Source of the DNA: a virus
Virus record (IMG/VR): IMGVR_UViG_3300021474_000004
Span: 1 to 64,000 of that record
DNA: 64,000 nt
Reading direction: 5' to 3' (one strand)
Shown: piece after piece, positions 30,548 to 39,781 of the stretch
Layout of the letters: each line of letters begins with the position of its first letter
Numbering within the stretch: position 1 is the first letter of the stretch
Notes under the pieces: model-generated
Seen by the model: only the letters and a program-made list of their open reading frames with translations
Database searches by the model: none
What the model was told of the DNA's origin: nothing
Program-made: the position numbers and the translations under genes

Positions 30548-31264
30548 GTTTCTTACAGATATTTAGCTTTTAGCTCTTTGGCTGCACTCAAGAAAGTGTT
30601 TGCCGATAGCGACATTAAGTTGCTCGACATTTTATTCTGGGTCAAGATGGCCGTCAACTCCGTTGTTGCCAAGACCCTTACCGGCAAGCCTCCTACCGGC
30701 TCCTATCTTGCCACCTTTACTAATGTTCCTGTTATCTATAATAATAAAGACAATGGCAGCCTGTTGTTCCGAAAAAAATACCTGTCCCTCCCGGCAAACA
30801 TATTTGACCTGCCACTGGACAATGCTATAGACTGGATGAACTTCCGTAATCCTTCCTTCATTCCTAATTGCGGGTGTAAAGAACATTTTACTTTTCAGCG
30901 CTCCACACTGGTTCAGATAAAGCTCATGTATGATACCGCTTTTGAAAAACCGGGCATAGAAGATAATTTCTATTTCGTAAGGGTCAACGACCTGTTATAT
31001 TTATTTGGAATAGAAGACGTGCAGGTCAAGGCGGTAGATATGGCAATAAGAACCTCAGTTAGTCCGTACATCAGCTCGATGACGCTGGACGATGAAGTAA
31101 TGCTTAATGACGAACAGGTTCTGGATGTCATCAGCAAAGTAGTCAGTATAGGGCGTTATGTCATGATGGTTCCAAAAGAAAGAGTGGAAGACGGAACGGA
31201 TACTACAGCTACGCCTCCAGGAAGGGTTATACAGCCGGAACAAACTGCCGGTATTGGACAATAA
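30539..31264 (+). CDS. Structural protein, second ring/connector candidate
   Basis: 241 residues. Helical N-terminus, then basic and aromatic segments (LLFRKKYLSLPANIFDLP) and a C-terminal Pro/Thr-rich tail. It follows the endonuclease by a TAATG overlap. Connector role is inferred from position. Confidence 0.6.
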   Translation: MKRVSYRYLAFSSLAALKKVFADSDIKLLDILFWVKMAVNSVVAKTLTGKPPTGSYLATFTNVPVIYNNKDNGSLLFRKKYLSLPANIFDLPLDNAIDWMNFRNPSFIPNCGCKEHFTFQRSTLVQIKLMYDTAFEKPGIEDNFYFVRVNDLLYLFGIEDVQVKAVDMAIRTSVSPYISSMTLDDEVMLNDEQVLDVISKVVSIGRYVMMVPKERVEDGTDTTATPPGRVIQPEQTAGIGQ

Positions 31265-31306
31265 AAGTAGTTAATAAAATTACTGTGAATAGATTGGCAG
31301 TCTGGA

Positions 31307-31314
31307 TAACTTTG
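31307..31314 (+). promoter_or_regulatory. Leaderless-type promoter box
   Basis: TAACTTTG with TCGTT before the ATG at 31320, the same arrangement and same box as at 29146. The two genes should respond to the same factor. Confidence 0.65.
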
Positions 31315-31319
31315 TCGTT

Positions 31320-32105
31320 ATGATTACAGTCAACGATTTTATTCCACTTGGGCAAATGCTGCGTGACGTAAGCACCCGCACTGGTGACCCTGAATATAAG
31401 AGCGGTCTTACCCGTGGATGGTACATCCAGGTGATAAGGGACGCCCTGGATTCGTTGGCTTTCTCAGGTTATCCGCAAAGGGTCACACTTGATTTTGATT
31501 TTCCTAAAGTAAGTTTCAGGATGGATTGGCCTAAAGGTGTATTTAACATACAGGAAGTATATGGTATCAACGGAGATGATTGCAGTGTTACCAATGCACA
31601 AAATATATATTGGAAAAGAGAGTTCAACCCTTTACCATACGGTAAAGGATATACAGCAGCGAGACAGGAATCAGGTAGCGCCAATGATGCCGCCAGCGAT
31701 ATAGTGAACACAGACCCTTTTAATGGAAAATTCTTTTCGTTCCTGGCAATGGAAGGAGAGACGCTCTATTATTTTAATGTACAGAATGGGGTATTGTTTT
31801 TTTCCAATACCTGTAGCACATTTGATAAAATACGTATAGTGTGTTCCGGTACCTACGGCGACATAGATAACCTCCCTTGCGTTCCAAGACCATTAAAGAA
31901 ATTTGTGATGGATTATGGTCGTCATGAGTTTTATATAGCTAAAGCAAATGAATCTCCCGGTTTATTAAAGATGGCAGAAAAGGCATATCAGGATATGTAT
32001 GACGTAAAAGTAGGAAGCTGGTGGCAGGCAATGAAATTTATGAAGTCTGTGGATAAGAAAAAGAATGAAGACCTGGATGAATATAACAGAAGGGGGAACT
32101 GGTAA
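31320..32105 (+). CDS. Third ring/connector candidate
   Basis: 261 residues. LGQMLRDVSTRTGDPEYKSG at the start, aromatic-rich middle (FRMDWPKGVFNIQEVYGI), and a C-terminal helix. Proteins of about 250 residues placed before the large tail gene in crAss-like phages form tail rings; I infer that role here and see no motif proving it. Confidence 0.6.
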   Translation: MITVNDFIPLGQMLRDVSTRTGDPEYKSGLTRGWYIQVIRDALDSLAFSGYPQRVTLDFDFPKVSFRMDWPKGVFNIQEVYGINGDDCSVTNAQNIYWKREFNPLPYGKGYTAARQESGSANDAASDIVNTDPFNGKFFSFLAMEGETLYYFNVQNGVLFFSNTCSTFDKIRIVCSGTYGDIDNLPCVPRPLKKFVMDYGRHEFYIAKANESPGLLKMAEKAYQDMYDVKVGSWWQAMKFMKSVDKKKNEDLDEYNRRGNW

Positions 32106-35100
32106 ATGAAACCTGTAAAATTTTCAGAAGAAGTCTGCGTATTCAGCAATGGTATAGGCTATACGGTTGATGCTGAGTACCTGGGTCTAATTACAGGTAA
32201 ACGTTACTATGACGCACTCAACATCCGTCTTCGGCAAAAGTCCGGTGTCAACTCAGGTGTCCCGGTTGCCATCAACGGAGAGCAGCTTAAGTATCCATTG
32301 ATTGTTCCTTATCACCTGGGGGGTGGGGGCTTTACCAGCGAGTGTATTGCCAACGCCTTCCTTCCCGCTCAACTATCCTATAAGTGTATCCTTGCCACAA
32401 TGGTACAAGGACACCTGTTTGAGATATGGGCAGATAAGGACAGAATCCTTCCTACATTTTTCAGGGCGGACGGTCATGTTGTTGCCGGTGGAAATGGGAA
32501 TCACACTATACCATTCTCTGTTGATTATCCTATACAATATTCTACAAACAATACACCTCTTGGCGGAGAAATTTTTCTTACCGATAACCATGTGGTTCCG
32601 CAGATATATGTAATAAGCGACATGCTTATCAATTCTGGTATTGACCTTGCCTCCGGCATTCGCACAGGGGCATGTACTGATAAATACTTTGCATCTTACA
32701 ACTACACAGATTATTCTATCAATACTGCCACACAGGCAGACCATCCTGTTTTTATAGAACTTGCAACTGCACAACCGGCAGGAAGTATTATACTTGGAAC
32801 CAGTGGGCTGTTCCCCGGAACCTATCAGTATTCTATTCAATACGTGGACTCACAAGGCAATACTACAGACTGGAGTGAACCTACACCAAATATCCCGGTA
32901 ATAGCTAATATAGATTCAGCAAACAGTAATACTTTTCCTTATTTACAGATGGTTGGAGCAGCGCCACAGCCGCTTGCCACAGAAGGTATAGGAATTGGTA
33001 TTCATATCCGTTTCAGGGTCACAAACATTAATAACTACAGCAGCATGAATATAAGACGGGTTGCTTATAATTCAGGTTCGCCTATAGGAACACAAGGCAC
33101 AGAGACTATTGTTTATCAATTTAATATTACGGCAGGCCAAATAGGCATTGTAGATATATTTGATTTTGGGGCTACAGGAACATCACTTACCGTAAGCGCA
33201 CAAAGAACAACGCAGGCGGTAATAGAGACAGCTAAAGGAATCCGGTACTATGACCGCACTCTTTATCTTGCTAATATTAATTATGCTTCCAGGGATGTAA
33301 GTGGTGTGACGTTTTTAACGTCCCCTGACACGGCATGGCCTGTGATGAAAAATATCGGAACCATTGGACATCACGACCCGTACAATTCTGTTTATTATAA
33401 ACACTTCATGAACCGGGAGCGTTATGGTTTTGGAGTAAAGTATATAGATGGATTTAATACCCAATCTTTTGTAGGAGCTTTTCCGGGCGCTGGCAACCCA
33501 ACCAATTACGGAGGAGCGTTTAATAATTATATGATGCCCAACCGCAGGGATACAGCTACTTCTATAAACAACTATAGCCAGGATGGGACTACAGTAACAG
33601 TAACAGCATCCGATGTAACCAATACGCCCAATCCTACATTTGAAATATTTGACATGAGTAATGCGGCATCAAAGAATGATACCATTACCTATAAAAATAT
33701 ATTTGCCACCGCATCTTCTTTTAATGTTAAGCCCACGAGCCAGATTACTATGTATAATGCCAATATAGGTGCCGGGGCTGTAAGCGGAAGTAATGTTGTT
33801 GCTCCGTATTATCCATTCACCCCCAAGAATGAGAACGACCCTGATGTATCGGGGCATAACTTTGTGGTTAACACTGCGGTTTATACCGGCATAGATAGTT
33901 TTGGGAACCCATTATCAAAAATATCACTACTCAGCACCCCGGCTTATCAACCGAAAGGGTTTGCACAACAGTATCTTACAATGGGAATGTCTATGGCTGG
34001 ACTTGCTAATATTCCATCATGGGTTTCTGCATTCTCTATACAGGTAACCCCTCCCGCCGGAAGAGTGGTAACACAGGGGATAGCATTCTATTCCCTTAAT
34101 GAAAATCCAACAACCCCAGGAGCAAGCGGAGCTACCAAAGACACCGATAAGATAGTATTCTACTCTCCTGATGCCGAGACAGGACTTACGCTCATGCAGG
34201 ATATTATAGACAATCCAAGTATATACAGCGTGGAGTTTATTTGCCCTCTTGGTTCATTCAGTGAAGTATATAGTTTTCGTATAGCGCAGGATGGAATTAA
34301 TTTCAGTGTACCTACATCTTACGCCGGGTACAATGTTGACATGGTTAATTATGCCAGGGTTTATTACGATAATTCTTTAATCAATACGGACGGGTTGACC
34401 CAAATTGGCAACGGTGACGGGTATGTTAATTTTGGCAGGTTTAGAAACGTTGCCTCTGCTGGCGGGTCTGTAGCAAACATTTTTAATAACTCCAATCCTG
34501 GCAATGCACAGGTAGGGGTAACAGGAGCTACTGCTGTAACTACTAAATCAGGCAGGCAAACATTCTATAAGATTCAATTAGATGCACCTCTATACAGTAC
34601 CGGCTCTCCCGGAAGTAATATAGACGCTGCTTATGGAACAACTAATCTAAAGAGGTTCACAGAGCCTTTTTATATTGTTAACATAGTTCGCAAGGATGCT
34701 GTTGTTGACACTTCTGTTAACCAGACACAATATGTTTCAACAGGGCACTATCAGAAAATATCATCTATCATAGGTCAATCAAACGGTGCCGCAAAGCAAT
34801 CATTTTTGCTGGTAGACGAAAATCCAGGAGACTGCATTGTAAAAAACGGGACGGATATAAAATACATCTGGATAGAAGACATTAACGGGAACCAGTTGCC
34901 GTGGGTAAATATTTCTATGGCAGGAACGGGGTCTTTTACACTGGCTAATATATTTGGAGATATAGCTAATGGTACCAATAACTCAGGAGCTAACCCAACC
35001 AATATATTAGCAGGAGTTTATTCCCAATCCATTACGCAGGTGAATGGCCTGGATAGATTTTATACTATAATATTTGAATCCATACCGGGACAGAACCAGG

Positions 35101-37214
35101 CTTATTGTATTCCAACCGGAGGGTACAACATACTTGTTAATTATGATAACAGATTCCCGGTAACCTGTTTTGGCGATAATATAAATGGGGACGCCGTTTG
35201 GGCTCCTATAGATGGAAGTGTTGGTAACGGCGGAGATGCAGAACAGCTATCTCCTGTAGCCTCTGACCATCCGGGAAACTTTAACCTGGACATAGGATTC
35301 CCTTACTTTCATTATGAATGTAACCCCAGGCTGTATATACCTAATTACCTGGGGGGAGGGTCTATTCCTTCCGGCGCTCCGTGGATACAACAGCTAAACT
35401 CAACGGCACTTCACCTCATCAGGCAAATGCTTAATGTATTTACCTGTTCTTCCAAGACACATGTACCATATTGTTTTAACGAGTTACAGGTGACTGCCAA
35501 TTACGGGAACCAATACTTTCCTCTTATGAATTATGTAATGAGGTCAAGCAACTGGGACGCCTCTGTGACAGATGTGTCTACCACACAACTTGCAGGCGGA
35601 TATTATTCTACCGATTACCTTGATGAGTTCTCTGCCGGAACTTCACCTCATTTTAAAATACAGAACTGGATTTATGGTGGCTTCCGTTTCAAACAGTCTA
35701 CTCTCAATTGGAATATAGATTACTCAGAAGGAGAAGTAAATTTTCCTTCCTTCGGTCGTCCGGTAGTAGGATATAATCCACAAACATTTTTCCCAACCAG
35801 GAGTGTTTGGTCTGTTCAAAGACAGATTAATGACATTAACGACCCTTCGCTTCGCACTTTCCCTGCATTAAACTACAGGGACATTGATGATAACACCGGG
35901 GAAATAAAACTATTATACTCCGCCCAGAGTGCAGGCCGTGGCGATAACCTGTATGCCTTTACAGAGCATGGCATTTGTTTACTGATGACTGACAAGTATG
36001 TGGTGAGGCAGGGGGCAGGAACTGATTGGACGGTAGTGCAGGGGAGTGGGGATGAGGCGGTAATGCTGGAAGAGTGGCTGCACCGCGATATTGGATTAGG
36101 TGATGAGATGTGGCGCAGTTTTGCAGAACATGATAATGTTGCCTGGTTTGCCAACAAGCAAAGTATTTATAAATTTGAAAATGAAAAGGCGCATGATATT
36201 GCAATGCCCTATTTTCACTGGAGGTACCAGCAGGACATACTGGATAATATGCGCCCTGGTTTTCTGTCAGACCTCACAGGGTTCTACGACATCTATCATG
36301 GAGAATATTGGCTATCCTATAAGGACAGAACTTTTACCTGTTACGGAACAGGAACGTATGAAATACAATCCCCGGTAAACTACAATGGGCTGTATTATCA
36401 AATAGATGGAGAGTTAGGTGCTGTATTATTGCCCACTCCCCAATATGCAATAGAACAATTGTTTATTTACAATAATACAAACTCTCCTGTTCAGGTGCAG
36501 TTTTTCAGTGGAACAATATATCCTACTTTATGTTTTATAGCGCCCCAGATGTACCGCTCCTTTAATATATACGGGTATGGCAGTAATCTTACAAATCCTT
36601 TCTTGTGGGAGTGTTCGCCGGATGATATTGCATGGAGCGACTCACTTCTCAATCCGATTGTCCTTGTATGGCAGGACGAACCGGATACCGAAGAGCGTGG
36701 CAAATGGGTGAGCCGGTTTACTTATGAATTTGACAAGTTCGCTTCCGATAATAATAATTCGTATGGGTTCAGAAATGTTATATCGGGACAGGGTGGAGCA
36801 TGGCAGCTTGACCGTGGTAACCAGATAAACGGAGCGAATGTGGCGGCAGAGATTACCGGGTTTTGTACAGGAGATAATCATATCCGCATTCAATACGGAG
36901 CCGAAGCAGAGCAGCCTTATTCTAAGGAGTTTCATAAATTGAGAATCAATGGTAATGTCAAACCTACGCGCATTGAGTTCTTCCAACATTCAGACCAGGT
37001 AGATAATGATGCCCCTGTTTGTTTCCTGGATATTTCTACAGATTCCCTGTACCTGAAAGACTACTACGGATTTGAGGCTCTTATACCACGCAAGAGTGCA
37101 AGCCCAAATGACAGGCTACAAGGAAGGATGCTTTATTACAAAATAAAATACAATGGAGGAAGTCCACTTTTCCGTGTGACAGACTCAGTTGTCTCATTCC
37201 ATAAGATTAAATAA
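32106..37214 (+). CDS. Very large tail (muzzle/stabilisation-like) protein
   Basis: 1702 residues, beta-rich throughout. The C-terminal third (about residues 1230-1420) has repeated FTEHGI, VRQGAG, WLHRDIGLGDEMW, AWFANKQSIYKFEN and HDIAMPYFH segments, the look of a beta-propeller like those in P22 gp10-type tail-stabilisation and crAss-like muzzle proteins. It starts 1 base after the previous stop. It would form the tail end that contacts receptor-binding proteins. The domain assignment is by pattern, so moderate. Confidence 0.65.
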   Translation: MKPVKFSEEVCVFSNGIGYTVDAEYLGLITGKRYYDALNIRLRQKSGVNSGVPVAINGEQLKYPLIVPYHLGGGGFTSECIANAFLPAQLSYKCILATMVQGHLFEIWADKDRILPTFFRADGHVVAGGNGNHTIPFSVDYPIQYSTNNTPLGGEIFLTDNHVVPQIYVISDMLINSGIDLASGIRTGACTDKYFASYNYTDYSINTATQADHPVFIELATAQPAGSIILGTSGLFPGTYQYSIQYVDSQGNTTDWSEPTPNIPVIANIDSANSNTFPYLQMVGAAPQPLATEGIGIGIHIRFRVTNINNYSSMNIRRVAYNSGSPIGTQGTETIVYQFNITAGQIGIVDIFDFGATGTSLTVSAQRTTQAVIETAKGIRYYDRTLYLANINYASRDVSGVTFLTSPDTAWPVMKNIGTIGHHDPYNSVYYKHFMNRERYGFGVKYIDGFNTQSFVGAFPGAGNPTNYGGAFNNYMMPNRRDTATSINNYSQDGTTVTVTASDVTNTPNPTFEIFDMSNAASKNDTITYKNIFATASSFNVKPTSQITMYNANIGAGAVSGSNVVAPYYPFTPKNENDPDVSGHNFVVNTAVYTGIDSFGNPLSKISLLSTPAYQPKGFAQQYLTMGMSMAGLANIPSWVSAFSIQVTPPAGRVVTQGIAFYSLNENPTTPGASGATKDTDKIVFYSPDAETGLTLMQDIIDNPSIYSVEFICPLGSFSEVYSFRIAQDGINFSVPTSYAGYNVDMVNYARVYYDNSLINTDGLTQIGNGDGYVNFGRFRNVASAGGSVANIFNNSNPGNAQVGVTGATAVTTKSGRQTFYKIQLDAPLYSTGSPGSNIDAAYGTTNLKRFTEPFYIVNIVRKDAVVDTSVNQTQYVSTGHYQKISSIIGQSNGAAKQSFLLVDENPGDCIVKNGTDIKYIWIEDINGNQLPWVNISMAGTGSFTLANIFGDIANGTNNSGANPTNILAGVYSQSITQVNGLDRFYTIIFESIPGQNQAYCIPTGGYNILVNYDNRFPVTCFGDNINGDAVWAPIDGSVGNGGDAEQLSPVASDHPGNFNLDIGFPYFHYECNPRLYIPNYLGGGSIPSGAPWIQQLNSTALHLIRQMLNVFTCSSKTHVPYCFNELQVTANYGNQYFPLMNYVMRSSNWDASVTDVSTTQLAGGYYSTDYLDEFSAGTSPHFKIQNWIYGGFRFKQSTLNWNIDYSEGEVNFPSFGRPVVGYNPQTFFPTRSVWSVQRQINDINDPSLRTFPALNYRDIDDNTGEIKLLYSAQSAGRGDNLYAFTEHGICLLMTDKYVVRQGAGTDWTVVQGSGDEAVMLEEWLHRDIGLGDEMWRSFAEHDNVAWFANKQSIYKFENEKAHDIAMPYFHWRYQQDILDNMRPGFLSDLTGFYDIYHGEYWLSYKDRTFTCYGTGTYEIQSPVNYNGLYYQIDGELGAVLLPTPQYAIEQLFIYNNTNSPVQVQFFSGTIYPTLCFIAPQMYRSFNIYGYGSNLTNPFLWECSPDDIAWSDSLLNPIVLVWQDEPDTEERGKWVSRFTYEFDKFASDNNNSYGFRNVISGQGGAWQLDRGNQINGANVAAEITGFCTGDNHIRIQYGAEAEQPYSKEFHKLRINGNVKPTRIEFFQHSDQVDNDAPVCFLDISTDSLYLKDYYGFEALIPRKSASPNDRLQGRMLYYKIKYNGGSPLFRVTDSVVSFHKIK

Positions 37215-37235
37215 CTTTACCAAAATTCACTCACT

Positions 37236-37985
37236 ATGCCAGCAGCAGATTTAGGAACAACCCTTAGTACACTTGATGCCTTTGCCCCACTTGCCGGTAA
37301 CATGATTGATACCGGGTTACAGGCAGGGCTTGGCGCTTACCAGTTACTATATGCCAATAAATTAAAACGGCAGGCAAATGCACTTTTCCCTACTTCTGTA
37401 GACCCGCAGGAACAGCAATACAACCAGGAATTAAATTCTATACGCAAGGGTAGTTATAGCGGTGCTTCTTATGCCAACGCCATACGGAGCCTGCGTACAC
37501 AGCAGATGAACTCAGGGCGTGATATAGTGGCCAAAGCTGGCGGGTATGGTGGTGGCGCTATTGCAGGGCTTGCCTTAAATGCGGGAGAGGCAGATGATGC
37601 CTATGGCAAGATAGCCTCAACGTTAAGCCATGACCTGATGGGATACCAACAGATGTATGGAGCCAGTACAAATAGTATGGTTAAACGCAGGGCTGACCTG
37701 GACATGATGAAATATGGACAGGCAGAAGCAGATTATCGCGAAGATAAAGCAGCCGGATATTCCAATTTCTTTGGAGCCACGGCAGGCAAGGGAATACAAG
37801 ATGTGAATTTTAAGAATATAGCCACTGCGTTAACAGCAAACAAAAGACCTCCGGTTCAAGGCGAGGACTACGGAATAGCAGATGATGGTACCCAGCCTCC
37901 TGTTATGAACGCTCCTATGCAGTCTTACGGGACAGAAGCGGATAACATGCAATCTCCTTACGCGGCATACAATCCCTATCACTAA
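37236..37985 (+). CDS. Internal virion protein, small
   Basis: 249 residues, rich in Ala/Gly/Gln/Tyr, with GYGGGAIAGLALNAGEA and a membrane-like stretch near residue 90. Such composition and place (after the tail protein, before two larger ones) resembles internal/cargo virion proteins. A weak box TAACTTTA stands 16 bases before the start. Ends by TAATG overlap. Confidence 0.6.
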   Translation: MPAADLGTTLSTLDAFAPLAGNMIDTGLQAGLGAYQLLYANKLKRQANALFPTSVDPQEQQYNQELNSIRKGSYSGASYANAIRSLRTQQMNSGRDIVAKAGGYGGGAIAGLALNAGEADDAYGKIASTLSHDLMGYQQMYGASTNSMVKRRADLDMMKYGQAEADYREDKAAGYSNFFGATAGKGIQDVNFKNIATALTANKRPPVQGEDYGIADDGTQPPVMNAPMQSYGTEADNMQSPYAAYNPYH

Positions 37986-39781
37986 TGGCTGACGATTTAA
38001 AATATAATGACATAGGGGAAGACCAGGTAGAAGACTCTAATGACTCAGAGGTAATTACCGGGCAGGACACCCCTGCGGAAGCATACGGTGCCGGTGTCGC
38101 CGCTTACCAGCAGGCTGCAAGAAAAAATAAAGACAACGGCTCAACTCCGTATAGCCCCATAGCCGCAGCCCTTTCCAGAACACGCAACAGTGCGCAACAG
38201 ATTCCGGGAGTCCCCGGAAGTATTTCTACAGACCCTGGTACACCAGGGATAACAAGAGACCAGGCATATCCTTCCGCTCCTGTAAGGATGCAGGATTTGC
38301 CGGGAAGGTATTTTGGTGCCACTCCTATATTTCTTGGTGGCCAGCCACTGTATCCTGTATCATTGGAAGAAGCCCGTAGGCGTTCCAATAATGATTACAT
38401 GGCGTCACAGGAACAGGCAAGGCAACAGAATGAAAACACGCTGTTCACAAATCTTACAAGGCAAAAGGTAGCCCCTGCATACCAGGAAAAGGCGGATAAG
38501 ATGCTGGATGACCTTTATGATGATTACTCAAAAACATTTGCGCAGAAAGGAAGATATGGTGCAGTAGCCGCTTATAACGACCCTAATAGCCCTGAGTTCA
38601 AAGAGTTTACACAGAAGTACCATAACTACCTGCAATCTACAGAGGCCATCAATCACATGGACACTCTTTTGTCGCAGGCGCAACAACGTCCACCCGATGA
38701 ATTATCCCCCGCTACCAAAGCCCAAATTATAAAATTCCAGACCGGAGGGTTTATGAACCCGGACGGCACTGTTGATACACAGACCCTACAAAAGTCTTAT
38801 GTTGACCTGGCTAAATATATGGGCTATGATGGTATTATAAAAAGCATTGCACCCTATATAGCAAAGGATAGTGAATCATTTTTCCAGCAAGGAGCCAAAG
38901 ATGCAAACGGGAAAGAAATATCTCCTCTTGATAATGACCACCAGTTTATAACAGAGGTTAAGAAAAATCCAAATTGGGACAAGCTCATTGATAGTAAGTA
39001 TGTTCCTATGCTGCTTAGTCATGCCGGATTAAACCCTGCTCTCAATGACCCTAAAGCAGCGCACGATTATCTTAAGCAGATACTTCCTGAGTTCGTAGAA
39101 AAGCATTTCTATGATGTGCAAAGGTCTTCTGCAAGTGCCGGAGAAAATAAGGTGGCCAATGAAGGTAATTGGGTAGTTGATTTTGCCAACCAGGTAAGAG
39201 GCAGTAATGTAGATGGAGCCGTTCACACCGGCGGAGAAAATGATAACAACCCTCGCGGTGTGATGATGCAGGCTCCGGGAGACATGTCTACCAATATCAC
39301 TAATCCTAATTTCTTAAAATATATTGTAACAGGACAGGATGCCAACGGCAACGCTATTACAGCCCAGGACACCCGCAAAACAATAGTTAATCCTATATCC
39401 GGTTTATGGAAGGACAATTCCACCGGAGATATATATAAAGTTCCTGCTGCTGCCAAAAATCCAACTACAGGAGATATTGATTGGGGGCAGGTACGCACTC
39501 CGGCTAATAAAGTAACTAATATGTGGACGGATGTAATAGTTCCGTATTACAGAAGTGTAGGAGGGACTGGGGCAGAAACTAAATTGACCCAGATTCAAAA
39601 GAAAATGTGGACACAGCAACCGCAGGAAGCACAGGCTCTTGGTATTCCTCCACTCCCTAAAGGTGGAAATGCAGCCCCGGCAGCATCTGCCCCGGCTAAA
39701 ACTATAGTAAGAACAGGAGTTGACAAGACAGGGAAAAAAGTAGTTCAATATTCAGACGGTACTGTAGGATATGCCCAATAA
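37985..39781 (+). CDS. Internal virion protein, middle
   Basis: 598 residues. Acidic N-terminus, Pro-rich region (ASIPG-type PGVPGS, TPGITRD), then a helical body. No enzymatic motif visible. Likely ejected with the DNA or structural, inferred from place in the block. Overlaps the next gene by 11 bases. Confidence 0.6.
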   Translation: MADDLKYNDIGEDQVEDSNDSEVITGQDTPAEAYGAGVAAYQQAARKNKDNGSTPYSPIAAALSRTRNSAQQIPGVPGSISTDPGTPGITRDQAYPSAPVRMQDLPGRYFGATPIFLGGQPLYPVSLEEARRRSNNDYMASQEQARQQNENTLFTNLTRQKVAPAYQEKADKMLDDLYDDYSKTFAQKGRYGAVAAYNDPNSPEFKEFTQKYHNYLQSTEAINHMDTLLSQAQQRPPDELSPATKAQIIKFQTGGFMNPDGTVDTQTLQKSYVDLAKYMGYDGIIKSIAPYIAKDSESFFQQGAKDANGKEISPLDNDHQFITEVKKNPNWDKLIDSKYVPMLLSHAGLNPALNDPKAAHDYLKQILPEFVEKHFYDVQRSSASAGENKVANEGNWVVDFANQVRGSNVDGAVHTGGENDNNPRGVMMQAPGDMSTNITNPNFLKYIVTGQDANGNAITAQDTRKTIVNPISGLWKDNSTGDIYKVPAAAKNPTTGDIDWGQVRTPANKVTNMWTDVIVPYYRSVGGTGAETKLTQIQKKMWTQQPQEAQALGIPPLPKGGNAAPAASAPAKTIVRTGVDKTGKKVVQYSDGTVGYAQ